A stretch of DNA of 64,000 bases from an uncultured bacterium (lineage in GTDB: Bacteria > Bacillota > Clostridia > Lachnospirales > Lachnospiraceae). The stretch's first letter is position 1; every line of letters starts with the position of its first letter. The stretch lies in the NCBI GenBank assembly GCA_947063875.1, contig CAMSTY010000003.1:35075-99074 (forward strand), read 5' to 3'. A model generated the notes under the pieces. That model was not told the origin of the DNA. It did no database searches and saw only the letters and a list, made by a program, of their open reading frames with translations. This document shows, one piece after another, positions 54,315-63,926 of the stretch. The translations under genes and the position numbers were made by a program.

Positions 54315-55514
54315 TCAAAACTCCGGATACGTATCGCCGAAATAATCTTTCGTCCCCACGATCTTTTTATCCCGCAGATATACCCGCGGAACCCGTTTCC
54401 CGATATTGCAGACAATCTCATAGTGGAATCCTTTGCCCCATTTTGCCAGATCCTCCACCCGGATCTCATCTTCATTATCCTTTCCGATCAGCGTTACCAC
54501 CGTATCCGCATCCACTCCGGAAATGCCGGTCACGTCCACCATCATCTGATCCATGCAGACCCGGCCCAGGATCGGCGCCCTCTTTCCCTGTATCAGCACA
54601 TATCCCCGGCCAGAGAGATTTCTTGGGTAGCCATCCCCATATCCCACCGGAATCGTGGCAATCCTCATCGGGGTTTTTGCCACAAAGGTTCCGCCGTAGC
54701 TGACCTGCCGGCCTGCCTCGATCTCCTTGACGTAGGTCACAAAGCTTTTCAGGCTCATCGCCGGCCGCAGAGGCACAAAACCTTTTTCCACCTCATCCGA
54801 CGGATACATCCCATATGTGGAAATACCGGCCCGCGCCCAATCCATATTTGCCTCTGGCAAATCGATGATGGAGGCGCTGTTGGCGCAGTGTTTGACCGGT
54901 ATTTTTATACCTTTTATTTCCAACTCTTCTATAAAATGCAAAAATCTGGCAAGCTGCGCCCTGGTCCAGGTCTTATCCGCCTCATCCGCCCGCGCAAAGT
55001 GGGTAAAAATCCCTTCCGCGCAAATCCCTGGCAAGGCACAGATTTCTGTCGCCAGACAGACCCCGTTTTCCTCTGCATCCAGCCCGATCCGGCTCATACC
55101 GGTATCCACCGCCAAGTGAAAAGCTGCCGTCTTTCCCAGGCTTACCGCAGCCGCCGACAACGCTTTTGCCTGTTCCAGGGTAAAAATCACAGGCATGATT
55201 TCATTTTCTGCCAGTTCCCTGTAATGGCTTTTGTGCACGGGGCCCAGGACCAGAACCGGCTTACCGATCCCATGGCGCCGCAGCTGCAGCGCCTCTTTGG
55301 CCGTCGCCACCGCATACGCTTCCACATAAGGATCGATCGCCCGCGCCACAGGTACGCAGCCGTGACCATAGCCGTCTGCCTTAACCACGCCCACCAGCCT
55401 GGTTTGCGGCGCCAGGTTTTTCTTCATAGACTCCATATTAAAAACTACCGCATCCAGATCAATCTCTGCAAAAACTCTTGTGTATTTTTTCACAATCTCA
55501 TCCTGCCCTTTCAT
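54315..55514 (-). CDS. alr: Alanine racemase
   Basis: The protein has 399 residues from ATG 55514, which shares ATGA with the nnr stop; the 200-residue open extension further upstream is a shadow of nnr. It interconverts L- and D-alanine for peptidoglycan. PLP-lysine motif 'GVVKADGYGHG' near 42 and 'ATIPVGYGDGYPR' near 290 with the second catalytic region are visible. 'VSYGGTFVAKTP' near 268 and 'RVCMDQMMVDVTG' near 326 are standard Alr sequence. It lies between nnr and mazF in one operon. Confidence 0.97.
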   Translation of the reverse strand: MKGQDEIVKKYTRVFAEIDLDAVVFNMESMKKNLAPQTRLVGVVKADGYGHGCVPVARAIDPYVEAYAVATAKEALQLRRHGIGKPVLVLGPVHKSHYRELAENEIMPVIFTLEQAKALSAAAVSLGKTAAFHLAVDTGMSRIGLDAEENGVCLATEICALPGICAEGIFTHFARADEADKTWTRAQLARFLHFIEELEIKGIKIPVKHCANSASIIDLPEANMDWARAGISTYGMYPSDEVEKGFVPLRPAMSLKSFVTYVKEIEAGRQVSYGGTFVAKTPMRIATIPVGYGDGYPRNLSGRGYVLIQGKRAPILGRVCMDQMMVDVTGISGVDADTVVTLIGKDNEDEIRVEDLAKWGKGFHYEIVCNIGKRVPRVYLRDKKIVGTKDYFGDTYPEF

Positions 55515-57058
55515 CCGATTTCCGTCTGTCTGCCGCCGGATTCCCTCTGCTCCACAGCAGGCCAATCCAACCCCTCTGCCAGTTCTCTCGCCAGCACCGC
55601 ATATTCTCCCTTCTCTCGGGCAGCCTTTTCTCCTGCCAGTCCATGCAGATACACTCCCCAGACCGCTGCTTCCGTCCTGTCCATCCCCTGCGCCAGCAAG
55701 CCGCCGATCGCTCCGGACAGCACGTCCCCGGAACCACCCTTTGCCATGGCGCTGCAGCCGCTGGCATTGATCCAGGCACGGCCCTCGCGATCGGCTATCA
55801 CCGTTGAGGAATCCTTGAGCACACAGACTGCCCCCGTATGCGCAGCATATTCCCGCGCCGCCCGCATCCGGTCCGCCTTCAATTCTTCGATCGTCCGGCA
55901 GGTCAGCCGCGCCATCTCTCCCATATGCGGGGTGACAATCACCCGGTCTGCAAAGTATTTTGTCAGCCGGGGAGTCCGGGCTATGGCATTCAGGCCGTCC
56001 GCATCTATTACCACCGGAACCCGGGCCGACGACAACACCGTCTCCAGCAAATTCTCTATATACAAAGCCTGGCCAAGTCCCGGCCCGATCACAATCGCGC
56101 TGGCCCATTCGCATTGCCTTTTTATCACCTGTCTGGCTTCTGGTATCTCCAGCGCCGCCACAATCGCCTCCGGCAGCTGCGTCTGTAACACCGTCCGGTT
56201 CTCCGGCGTCGTCAGGATTTTCACCAATCCGGCTCCCATCCGGTAGGCCGCCAGTGCGCTCAGATAGGCCGCCCCGCTCATCCCGGCAGACCCCGCAATC
56301 ACCAGAAGCTTTCCAAAGGTCCCTTTATTGCTGTCCGGCGGCCGTTTCGGCAGCAGCTTCAGATCCTCCTTTTCCAATACCGCGGCATCCCACCCGGCCC
56401 GCTCCCGGCTACAGTCAAAAAATCCGATATCCTCTGCCGATATCTGACCCGCATATTCCCGGCCCGGATATAATAAAATCCCCGTCTTCACATAGCCGAA
56501 GGTGACCGTCACGGTCGCCCGCACCGCAGTTCCCATCACCGCGCCGGTATCCGCATGAATTCCGGAGGGAATGTCCACTGCCACCACATCCGTGTCCTGC
56601 CGTTTTGCCATCTTCTCAACCAGGGTTTTATATTCCCCTTCCACATCCCTCGCCAGTCCAATGCCGAACAACGCATCCAGGACAATCTCACCCCCCTGTA
56701 ATTCCAACTCTGCCGCCGGCCTCACAGGGATTTTCAGCTCCTGCGCCACTCTTCGCTGAAGTTTGTATTCCTCGGTTCCCTGTTTTGGATTCCCTGCCAG
56801 AAATATGGTCACCTTATACCCTCTTCCCCACAAAATCCTTCCTGCCGCAATCCCGTCCGCGCCATTGTTGCCGGTTCCGCAGACTGCCGCAAACCGCGCG
56901 CTCTCCTGGCCAAATCCTCTCTCTTTTGCCAGCCTGTCTGCCGTATCTGCCACCGCCAGCGCCGCCCGTTCCATCAGCACCACGGACGGTATCCCGATCC
57001 TTTGGATGGTATCCTGGTCTATCTCCTTCATCTGTTTTCCTGTCACCGCATATTTCAT
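55511..57058 (-). CDS. nnr: Bifunctional NAD(P)H-hydrate dehydratase/epimerase
   Basis: The protein has 515 residues, the fused form. The N-terminal YjeF-N domain ('GNNGADGIAAGRILW' near 62; the usual GGDG is GADG here) epimerises damaged NAD(P)HX. The C-terminal ribokinase-like domain ('IVIGPGLGQALY' near 320, 'VVIDADGLNAIA' near 345, 'ITPHMGEMARL'-like near 370, 'GGSGDVLSGAIGGLLAQG' near 440) dehydrates it with ADP. GGAGG precedes ATG 57058. It overlaps alr by 4 bases, forming nnr-alr-mazF. Confidence 0.95.
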   Translation of the reverse strand: MKYAVTGKQMKEIDQDTIQRIGIPSVVLMERAALAVADTADRLAKERGFGQESARFAAVCGTGNNGADGIAAGRILWGRGYKVTIFLAGNPKQGTEEYKLQRRVAQELKIPVRPAAELELQGGEIVLDALFGIGLARDVEGEYKTLVEKMAKRQDTDVVAVDIPSGIHADTGAVMGTAVRATVTVTFGYVKTGILLYPGREYAGQISAEDIGFFDCSRERAGWDAAVLEKEDLKLLPKRPPDSNKGTFGKLLVIAGSAGMSGAAYLSALAAYRMGAGLVKILTTPENRTVLQTQLPEAIVAALEIPEARQVIKRQCEWASAIVIGPGLGQALYIENLLETVLSSARVPVVIDADGLNAIARTPRLTKYFADRVIVTPHMGEMARLTCRTIEELKADRMRAAREYAAHTGAVCVLKDSSTVIADREGRAWINASGCSAMAKGGSGDVLSGAIGGLLAQGMDRTEAAVWGVYLHGLAGEKAAREKGEYAVLARELAEGLDWPAVEQRESGGRQTEIG

Positions 57059-57090
57059 TTGAAATCCTCCTGCAACACAGCTTCCGGCGC

Positions 57091-57130
57091 AAAAAACTGG
57101 CAGACCGTAAACTCCCCTTTGTCTGCCAGT
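57091..57130 (-). terminator. Terminator after rex
   Basis: ACTGGCAGAC and GTCTGCCAGT form a perfect 10-bp stem on the minus strand, followed by TTTTTTG. It sits 33 bases before the nnr start, so nnr may depend on read-through or its own weak promoter. Confidence 0.88.
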
Positions 57131-57143
57131 GCCATAGTCCCTG

Positions 57144-57821
57144 TTATTCCTTATTTTTTTCTGATGTACGCATCCTTGCCTTTTCTTCCTGATCCTGCAT
57201 ACTGCATACCCGATAGGATAAACGCATCAGGCTTTCTGACAAATGCACATTCTCTACCACCACATCATCCGGCACGTTCAAATCCACATGAGCAAAATTC
57301 CAGATTGCCTTAATCCCTGCATCTACCAGACGGTCCGCAATCTCCGGCGCCTTCGTCTTTGGAATCGTCAACGCGGCCATCTGTACTTCGTTATCCGTAA
57401 TAAACTGCTCCAGATCATCTACCCCTCGAATCTCAATTCCCCTCACTACCAGTCCAATGAGACGCGGATTGATATCAAACATCCCCTTAATGATGAATCC
57501 CCGTTTCTCAAAATTCGCATAATTGGCAATCGCCTGTCCCAGGTTCCCTGCACCAATAATAATCAGGTTATGCTGTCGGTCAATCCCCAAAATCTTGGCA
57601 ATCTCTGTATAAAGATATTTTACATTATAACCATAACCCTGCTGGCCGAATCCACCGAAGTTATTCAGATCCTGCCGGATCTGCGACGCGGTCACCCGCA
57701 TCCTCACGCTCAGTTCATTTGAAGAGATGCGTTCTACTCCGGATTCCAGCAGTTCCCCAAGATAACGGTAATACCGAGGAAGCCGTGTGATCACTGCTTT
57801 TGATATCTCTCTTCCTTCCAT
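57144..57821 (-). CDS. rex: Redox-sensing transcriptional repressor Rex
   Basis: The protein has 225 residues from ATG 57821 (GAGGTG upstream). Rex senses the NADH/NAD+ ratio and represses fermentation and respiration genes. The winged helix 'ISSNELSVRMRVTASQIRQDLNNFG' in pieces near 33-58 and the Rossmann motif 'LIIIGAGNLGQAIANY' near 88 with 'KGMFDINPRLIG' near 113 are standard. The promoter is a perfect consensus (TTGACA-17-TATAAT). I do not see a good Rex operator (TTGTTAA-type) next to it. Confidence 0.96.
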   Translation of the reverse strand: MEGREISKAVITRLPRYYRYLGELLESGVERISSNELSVRMRVTASQIRQDLNNFGGFGQQGYGYNVKYLYTEIAKILGIDRQHNLIIIGAGNLGQAIANYANFEKRGFIIKGMFDINPRLIGLVVRGIEIRGVDDLEQFITDNEVQMAALTIPKTKAPEIADRLVDAGIKAIWNFAHVDLNVPDDVVVENVHLSESLMRLSYRVCSMQDQEEKARMRTSEKNKE

Positions 57822-57864
57822 GATATTCACCTCTTTGCTTTTCTTTTCGTCTGCTTACATATTT

Positions 57865-57893
57865 ATTATATCTGCACAAAATGACAATGTCAA
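57865..57893 (-). promoter_or_regulatory. Consensus promoter of rex
   Basis: TTGACA (57888-57893), 17 bases and TATAAT (57865-57870) on the minus strand. Confidence 0.85.
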
Positions 57894-57985
57894 ATACGTT
57901 TTTATTTCAGTACATTATCCTTAGTGAACAAAGAGATATATGCTCAGTGCCATTCGTTTAAGAATTTTCGTAGCAAAGTACGCTA

Positions 57986-58016
57986 TGGAAAAAGAAATCT
58001 CCCACTATAAGGAGAT
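57986..58016 (-). terminator. Terminator of the Sel1-repeat gene
   Basis: ATCTCC and GGGAGAT pair on the minus strand around TTATAGT, followed by TTCTTTTT. Confidence 0.75.
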
Positions 58017-58029
58017 CTCTTTTTTGCTT

Positions 58030-59352
58030 CTACTTCCTTTTCCATTTTCCAAATAATGTTTTTTTGTAACGCCCAAGCGCCTCTGCGGCTCCCGCGACTT
58101 TTTTCTCGGCCGCTTTCTGATAGCAGGATATTGCCATGGGAATATTTTCGGGAACTCCGACGCCGGCATCGTACATGTCTCCGAGAAACTTCCATGCCAT
58201 GCCGTTGCCTGCCTGGGTCGCTTCTTCCAAAAGACGTTTCCCGCGGATGGTGTCCCTTCCGATTCCCTTGCCATAAAGGCAGCAGTAGCCCATCAGTTCT
58301 TTTGGGTAATCCTGTCGCTCTTTCAAAAGCGCATTCATCATCCGGACTGCCATCTCATAGTTGGTTTCGATACCGCGGCCCCAGAAATAGCATTGAGCGA
58401 GGTATGATTTCGATGCCTGATGACCGCGTCTGGCGGCTTCATCAAACCATCGAAATGCCTCGTCGTAGTTCTTCTCGCAGCCCCAGCCATTGTAAATACA
58501 GCGTGCTGCGTTATAGTATCCGTATTCGTCGCCGCACTCCGCCGCCATTTTGAAGAGTCTTAACGCCTCTGCGTCATCCTCTTTCGCGCCTCTGTCACCG
58601 TATAAATAGACAAGTCCCAGATCCACGATACAGACGCTGACCCTGTCGCGGACTCCCTTCTCACACCATCGGATCGCATCGGCATGCCGTTTTAATTTCT
58701 GATATTCCAGAATAAGGGAATGGTAGTAGTCGCGCATGTCCACCTTGCCGTCCATGGTTTCTGCCCAGCGCAGCGCCTCCTCCATGTTCTGCTCCACGCC
58801 ATTCACGCCGTTTCGGACACTGTTGAATGCGTTTCGGAATGCCGGAATACAACCCTGCCCGGCCGAACGGCGGAACCATTTTAAGGCCTCTGCGGCGTTC
58901 TGCTTTTCATATTTCAGGAACTCCTGCTTCGACGGCTTCTGAAAGTGCAAAAGCATGTCTCCCCAGAAATAAAACAGTCCGATAGCATACTGCGCCATGG
59001 GTTCTCCTGCCTCTGCCATCGCCAATACTCCGTGGTAAGAGTCTTCCAGGGTTTTTGTCATCGCTCTCTCCACGTCGCCTTTGAGGATATCCATACGGTC
59101 GGCGCCCAGCACGCAAAGGTCGCTCCCCAGTTCAATCCCTCGCTTGGACAGCTGCCTGGCCTTTTTATCGTTCTCTTTTACATTGCCGTCTCCCCAGCCG
59201 TAACACCTGGCCAGAAAATAAAATGCGTGAGGTTCTTCATTGGCCACAGCCTCCTCCAAAAGCCGCACGCCTTCCGGAAACCGTGACGGATCTGCCTGAA
59301 AATACAGCAGGCGCAGTCCCTCTCTTAACGTGTCTGAATAATAGTTTTCCAT
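58030..59352 (-). CDS. Sel1-like (TPR) repeat protein
   Basis: The protein has 440 residues and no signal peptide or membrane segment. At least eight Sel1-type repeats of about 36-40 residues are visible: 'GEPMAQYAIGLFYFWGDM', 'DEYGYYNAARCIYNGWGCEKNYDEAFRWFDEAA' in pieces, 'SKSYLAQCYFWGRGIETNYE', 'GMAWKFLGDMYDAGVGVPENI'. These form a helical scaffold for protein-protein contact. No enzyme motif is seen. It is single-gene, divergent from the ABC-F gene, with promoter at 59387-59415. Confidence 0.88.
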   Translation of the reverse strand: MENYYSDTLREGLRLLYFQADPSRFPEGVRLLEEAVANEEPHAFYFLARCYGWGDGNVKENDKKARQLSKRGIELGSDLCVLGADRMDILKGDVERAMTKTLEDSYHGVLAMAEAGEPMAQYAIGLFYFWGDMLLHFQKPSKQEFLKYEKQNAAEALKWFRRSAGQGCIPAFRNAFNSVRNGVNGVEQNMEEALRWAETMDGKVDMRDYYHSLILEYQKLKRHADAIRWCEKGVRDRVSVCIVDLGLVYLYGDRGAKEDDAEALRLFKMAAECGDEYGYYNAARCIYNGWGCEKNYDEAFRWFDEAARRGHQASKSYLAQCYFWGRGIETNYEMAVRMMNALLKERQDYPKELMGYCCLYGKGIGRDTIRGKRLLEEATQAGNGMAWKFLGDMYDAGVGVPENIPMAISCYQKAAEKKVAGAAEALGRYKKTLFGKWKRK

Positions 59353-59386
59353 ATCTGGTATTCCCCTTCATCCTTTTTCTGGTAAC

Positions 59387-59415
59387 AATATACACCATTT
59401 CCGAATTCTTTACAA
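59387..59415 (-). promoter_or_regulatory. Promoter of the Sel1-repeat gene
   Basis: TTGTAA (59410-59415), 17 bases and TATATT (59387-59392) on the minus strand. Confidence 0.6.
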
Positions 59416-59442
59416 CTGCCTCACTTAAGAAAGAAAAGTCAA

Positions 59443-59471
59443 TTGAAAAATCTCCCTATCTATATTATACT
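59443..59471 (+). promoter_or_regulatory. Promoter of the ABC-F gene
   Basis: TTGAAA (59443-59448), 17 bases and TATACT (59466-59471) on the plus strand, about 38 bases before the start. Confidence 0.75.
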
Positions 59472-59508
59472 AAAATCCAGCATAACATTTCAGAAACGGA
59501 GCACATAT

Positions 59509-61473
59509 ATGATATTAGCCTGTAATCGCATCAGCAAGTCTTTCGGCACAGATCAGATTCTGTCCGAAGTATCCTTTCATATAGAAGACCACGAGAAAGC
59601 CGCCATCGTCGGTATCAACGGCGCCGGCAAATCCACCCTCCTCAAGATCATTGTCGGAGAACTGGCCGCAGACAGCGGAGATGTCGTCCTCTCCCGGGGC
59701 AAATCCCTGGGTTACCTGGCCCAGCACCAGGATCTGGAAAGCGGCCGCTCTATCTACGAGGAGCTGCGCGAGGTCAAACGCCCTATCATTGAGATGGAAC
59801 AGCAGATCCGAACCCTGGAACTGCAGATGAAGGACGCCGCCGGGGAAGAATTGGAACAGATGCTTACTGCCTACAGCCAGCTAAACCATGCCTTTGAACT
59901 GGAGAACGGCTACGCATGGCAGAGCGAAATCACCGGTATCCTCAAAGGACTGGGTTTTCCGGAAGAAGAATTTGAAAAAAAGGTCTCCACCTTATCCGGC
60001 GGTCAGAAAACCCGGATCTCCCTGGGAAAGCTTCTTTTATCCCGGCCGGATATCATTCTTTTGGACGAGCCGACCAACCACCTGGACATGGAATCCATCG
60101 CCTGGCTGGAAAACTACCTCAAAGGCTATGGCGGCGCGGTGATCATCGTCGCCCATGACCGTTATTTCCTCAACCGGGTGGTCGGCAAAATCATTGAACT
60201 GGAGCAGGGCCGCGGCAGCGTTTACCTGGGCGATTACACTGCCTACAGCGAGAAAAAAGCCATGCTGCGGGCCGCCCAGCTGAAAGCCTGGATGAACCAG
60301 CAGCAGGAGATCCGCCATCAGGAAGAGGTGATCGCCAAATTAAAATCCTTCAACCGCGAAAAATCCATCAAGCGGGCCGAAAGCCGCGAGAAAATGCTGG
60401 CCAAAATCGAAGTTCTGGAAAAACCCGCCGAAATCAATGACGAAATGCGGATAGAACTGGAACCCAACATTTTAAGCGGCAATGATGTCCTTACCATTCG
60501 CGGTCTGGGCAAATCTTTCGGCAGCAACCACCTGTTTTCCCATGTGGACATTGACATCAAAAGAGGCGAGCGCGTGGCGTTAATCGGCAATAACGGCACC
60601 GGCAAAACCACAATTCTGAAGCTGATCAACGGTATGCTGCCAGCTGACAGCGGCACAATCACCTTAGGCTCAAAGGTTCATATCGGTTACTATGACCAGG
60701 AGCACCACGTCCTCCATATGGAAAAAACGGCCTTTGAGGAGGTTCAGGATGCCTATCCGAATCTGACCAATACTCAGGTCCGCAATATTCTCGCCGCATT
60801 TTTGTTTACCGGAGATGATGTGTTTAAACGGATCGCCGATCTAAGCGGCGGCGAGCGGGGGCGTGTCTCTTTAGCCAAGCTGATGCTTTCCGAGGCCAAT
60901 TTCCTGATTCTCGACGAGCCGACCAACCATCTGGATATCATCTCCAAAGAAATCCTGGAAAATGCCCTTCAAAGCTACACCGGCACGGTTTTTTATGTAT
61001 CCCATGACCGTTATTTTATCAATCAGACCGCAACGCGGATTCTGGAACTGACCGGGCAGACGCTGATTAATTATATTGGAAACTATGATTATTATCTCGA
61101 AAAAAGAGAAGTCCTGGCACCGGTCTATCTGGCAGGAAAGGCAACCCCTTCCGCTCAGGCAACGCCCTTGGACAATGCTTCTTCCTCAGGCAGCCAATCC
61201 AATCCCTCTGCCTCCAGCGTAAAGCAGGACTGGAAGGCGCAAAAAGAGGAGCAGGCACGCATCCGCAAGCGTCAGAATGACTTAAAAAAGACGGAGGATG
61301 AAATCCATCGTCTCGAAACCCGTGACGGTGAGATCGGAGAACTGCTCCAGCTGGAGGAAATCTATACCGACATGGCCAAACTGATGGCGTACAATCAGGA
61401 GAAGGAGGCCATCCAGGACCAGCTGGAGAGTCTCTATGCCCGCTGGGAAGAGCTGGCAGAAATGGAATCATGA
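59509..61473 (+). CDS. ABC-F family ATP-binding protein
   Basis: The protein has 654 residues from ATG 59509 (CGGAG upstream); the 22 codons further upstream overlap the promoter. Two ABC domains lack membrane segments: 'VGINGAGKSTLL' near 36, 'LSGGQKTRISLGKLL', 'LLDEPTNHLD'; then an 80-residue linker with 'IRHQEEVIAKLKSFNREKS'; then 'IGNNGTGKTTILK' near 360, 'LSGGERGRVSLAKLM', 'LDEPTNHLD'. A C-terminal coiled-coil ends the protein (YdiF/Uup-like). ABC-F proteins act on the ribosome, either for translation control or antibiotic protection. Which one cannot be told. Confidence 0.92.
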   Translation: MILACNRISKSFGTDQILSEVSFHIEDHEKAAIVGINGAGKSTLLKIIVGELAADSGDVVLSRGKSLGYLAQHQDLESGRSIYEELREVKRPIIEMEQQIRTLELQMKDAAGEELEQMLTAYSQLNHAFELENGYAWQSEITGILKGLGFPEEEFEKKVSTLSGGQKTRISLGKLLLSRPDIILLDEPTNHLDMESIAWLENYLKGYGGAVIIVAHDRYFLNRVVGKIIELEQGRGSVYLGDYTAYSEKKAMLRAAQLKAWMNQQQEIRHQEEVIAKLKSFNREKSIKRAESREKMLAKIEVLEKPAEINDEMRIELEPNILSGNDVLTIRGLGKSFGSNHLFSHVDIDIKRGERVALIGNNGTGKTTILKLINGMLPADSGTITLGSKVHIGYYDQEHHVLHMEKTAFEEVQDAYPNLTNTQVRNILAAFLFTGDDVFKRIADLSGGERGRVSLAKLMLSEANFLILDEPTNHLDIISKEILENALQSYTGTVFYVSHDRYFINQTATRILELTGQTLINYIGNYDYYLEKREVLAPVYLAGKATPSAQATPLDNASSSGSQSNPSASSVKQDWKAQKEEQARIRKRQNDLKKTEDEIHRLETRDGEIGELLQLEEIYTDMAKLMAYNQEKEAIQDQLESLYARWEELAEMES

Positions 61474-61488
61474 AAGATTCCATTTCTG
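61457..61488. terminator. Perfect 13-bp palindrome at the abc-F/ribH junction
   Basis: CAGAAATGGAATC (61457-61469) pairs with GATTCCATTTCTG (61476-61488) around ATGAAA and overlaps the ABC-F stop codon. No T-run follows on either strand, so termination efficiency is uncertain. Confidence 0.5.
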
Positions 61489-61499
61489 CCGCCTGACGC

Positions 61500-61973
61500 C
61501 TACATCTGCTCCATCAGATTCACCATCTCAATGGCCGAAAGCGCACAATCGTAACCCTTATTTCCGGCCTTACTGCCGGCACGGGCAATCGCCTGCTCGA
61601 TGTTCTCTGTGGTAATTACGCCAAAGAGGACCGGGACACCGGTGGAAAGGCCGACCTGGGCGATGCCCTTGGATACCTCGCTGCAGACATAATCGTAATG
61701 TGTGGTATCCCCCCGAATCACTGCCCCCACACAGATCACCGCATCATATTTTCCCGACTTTGCCAGCTTCGCCGCCGCTACCGGAATCTCAAAGGCGCCC
61801 GGAACCCAGGCCGCCGTGATATTTTCCTCTTCCACTCCATGACGCACCAGGCCATCCACGGCCCCTCCCAAAAGCTTGTTGACAATGATCTCGTTAAAGC
61901 GAGAGGCAACAATTGCCACCTGCATTCCCTCCGGCGCTACTACTTTTCCTTCTAATACGCGAATTTCCTTCAT
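61500..61973 (-). CDS. ribH: 6,7-dimethyl-8-ribityllumazine synthase
   Basis: The protein has 157 residues, normal for RibH, which condenses the pyrimidine and DHBP into lumazine. Motifs are '[17 protein letters not shown]' near 22, '[13 protein letters not shown]' near 55, '[20 protein letters not shown]' near 80 with the catalytic histidine, and '[17 protein letters not shown]' near 115. AGGAGG precedes ATG 61973. It ends the ribE-ribBA-ribH cluster. Confidence 0.97.
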   Translation of the reverse strand: MKEIRVLEGKVVAPEGMQVAIVASRFNEIIVNKLLGGAVDGLVRHGVEEENITAAWVPGAFEIPVAAAKLAKSGKYDAVICVGAVIRGDTTHYDYVCSEVSKGIAQVGLSTGVPVLFGVITTENIEQAIARAGSKAGNKGYDCALSAIEMVNLMEQM

Positions 61974-62012
61974 CTTTGTTTCCTCCTGCTGATTTCGTTA
62001 TATTTTTATTTA

Positions 62013-63221
62013 TTACAGTATGCGATGGAAAATATGTCCCATCTTCACCTGTTTGGTACGCATATAAAATTCGTCAAAAGGCTGCAGTTCAATCTCAATC
62101 GGCACCCTCTCCCGGATCTCCAGTCCAAAATCTCCAATTCCATATACCTTCTCGGGATTGTTTGTCAGAAGGCGCAGGGATTTCACCCCCAGGTCGGAAA
62201 GGATCTGCGCCCCAATCCAATATTCCCGCAAATCCGGCGCAAAACCAAGTTTCACATTGGCTTCCACCGTATCATACCCCTGTTCCTGCAATTCATAAGC
62301 CTTCAGCTTGTTAATCAGGCCGATTCCGCGCCCTTCCTGACGCATATACAGGATGATTCCGCGCCCCTCCTGCTCAATCTGTTTCATCGCCCTTTGCAGC
62401 TGCTTTCCGCAATCACAGCGCATGGAACCGAACGTATCGCCAGTCAGGCATTCCGAATGCACCCGGCAGAGCACATTTTCTCCATCTCCGATCTCACCCT
62501 TTACCAACGCCACATGATGCTCCCCGGAAATGTCATTGACATAACCATAAATCTGAAAATGCCCATGCTGCGTCGGCATATCCGCACACGCTTCCCGCAC
62601 CACATGCTTTTCGTGAATCCTGCAGTAATCCTGCAGTTCCTTGATGGTAATGAATTTCAGGCCGTATTCCTTTGCCAGCTTCCACAAGTTCTTCGTCCGC
62701 ATCATGGTGCCATCCTCCTCCATGATCTCACAGCAGATCCCGCACTCTTTCAGTCCCGCAAGCCGGCACAAATCCACGGTCGCCTCCGTATGTCCGTTCC
62801 GCACCAGCACGCCGCCTCTCCTTGCAATCAGCGGAAACACATGCCCCGGCCTGCGGAAATCCTCCGGCTTTGTCCCTTCCTGCGCACATTTCATCATGGT
62901 ATACGAACGCTCCGCCGCAGAAATCCCTGTCGTCGTATCCACATGGTCAATCGATACCGTAAAAGCCGTCTGATGATTGTCCGTATTCTCTGCCACCATC
63001 GGCGGCAGCCCCAGCTTCACGGCGAACTCTGCGCTCATCGGCGTACAGATCAGCCCCTTGGCATGACAGGCCATAAAATTGATATTTTCCTGTGTGGCGA
63101 ACTCTGCCGCACAGATCATATCCCCCTCGTTTTCCCGGTCCGGATCATCCGTGACCAGGATAATTTTGCCGGCACGCAGATCCTGCAGTGCCTCTTCAAC
63201 CGCATTGTACTGATACTCCAT
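62013..63221 (-). CDS. ribBA: Bifunctional DHBP synthase/GTP cyclohydrolase II
   Basis: The protein has 402 residues from ATG 63221 (AAAGGAG upstream); the longer frame to 63260 adds 13 residues over the ribosome site. The N-terminal DHBP synthase part shows '[19 protein letters not shown]' near 24 and '[11 protein letters not shown]' near 127. The C-terminal GTP cyclohydrolase II part shows the zinc site '[21 protein letters not shown]' near 255 and '[11 protein letters not shown]' near 288. Together they supply both precursors of riboflavin. It lies 48 bases after ribE. Confidence 0.97.
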   Translation of the reverse strand: MEYQYNAVEEALQDLRAGKIILVTDDPDRENEGDMICAAEFATQENINFMACHAKGLICTPMSAEFAVKLGLPPMVAENTDNHQTAFTVSIDHVDTTTGISAAERSYTMMKCAQEGTKPEDFRRPGHVFPLIARRGGVLVRNGHTEATVDLCRLAGLKECGICCEIMEEDGTMMRTKNLWKLAKEYGLKFITIKELQDYCRIHEKHVVREACADMPTQHGHFQIYGYVNDISGEHHVALVKGEIGDGENVLCRVHSECLTGDTFGSMRCDCGKQLQRAMKQIEQEGRGIILYMRQEGRGIGLINKLKAYELQEQGYDTVEANVKLGFAPDLREYWIGAQILSDLGVKSLRLLTNNPEKVYGIGDFGLEIRERVPIEIELQPFDEFYMRTKQVKMGHIFHRIL

Positions 63222-63269
63222 CTCTTTTCTCTCCTTTCTGTCTCCTGCCCTGCAAACCATTGCCGCGCA

Positions 63270-63926
63270 TCATATCCCGCATTCCTCCAGAAACTCCATG
63301 GTAAGTCCCCCGCTTCTGCCTGTGTTGTCATTTTTTTCGGAAAGGCCCAGAAGTCTTTCCACATATTTTCCCACCACATCATTTTCCAGGTTTACCAGTT
63401 CTCCCGGCCTCTTCCTTAAGAGAGTCGTCTCCTCACCCGTGTGCGGGATCACCGATACCTGAAACCAATCCTCTCCCGCTGCCGCTACCGTCAGACTGAT
63501 TCCGTCAATGGCGATCGAACCCTTTTCTACAATCAGCCGCAAAATCTCCGCTCCCGCCTCAATCGTCACCCAGACTGCGTTCTCCTCCCTTCGGCTGGAA
63601 CGGATGACACCGGTGCCGTCGATATGGCCGGACACCAGATGTCCGCCGAAGCGTCCCATGGCCGGCATGGCACGTTCCAGATTCACCCATGTTCCCGGCT
63701 TTCCCTGTCCCAGGCTGCTGCGCCGGAATGTCTCTGCCATCACATCCGCAACAAATCCGTCTTTTTGCAGGGAAACCACCGTCAGACAGATTCCGTTAAC
63801 GGCAATGCTGTCTCCAATCTGTGTTCCTTCCAAAACCTTTTGTGCCTGAATCGCGATCTGTCCGGAGTTCCCCTGCATGGCGATCCGCCGGATCTGTCCC
63901 AGCTCCTCTATGATTCCCGTGAACAT
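63270..63926 (-). CDS. ribE: Riboflavin synthase alpha subunit
   Basis: The protein has 218 residues made of two tandem lumazine-binding repeats (about 1-97 and 98-200). It opens with 'MFTGIIEELGQIRRI', the diagnostic riboflavin synthase start, and 'DSIAVNGICLTV' and 'GSIAIDGISLTVAA' mark the two active-site repeats. 'VSGHIDGTGVI' lies between. It dismutates lumazine to riboflavin. GGAGGG precedes ATG 63926. ribD and any FMN riboswitch, normally upstream, would be off the right edge. Confidence 0.96.
   Translation of the reverse strand: MFTGIIEELGQIRRIAMQGNSGQIAIQAQKVLEGTQIGDSIAVNGICLTVVSLQKDGFVADVMAETFRRSSLGQGKPGTWVNLERAMPAMGRFGGHLVSGHIDGTGVIRSSRREENAVWVTIEAGAEILRLIVEKGSIAIDGISLTVAAAGEDWFQVSVIPHTGEETTLLRKRPGELVNLENDVVGKYVERLLGLSEKNDNTGRSGGLTMEFLEECGI

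Noticed and set aside
55515..56114. 200-residue N-terminal extension of alr
   Set aside because: It is out of frame with and overlaps nnr, reads as shadow sequence, and the alr ATG at 55514 overlaps the nnr stop in a standard ATGA arrangement.
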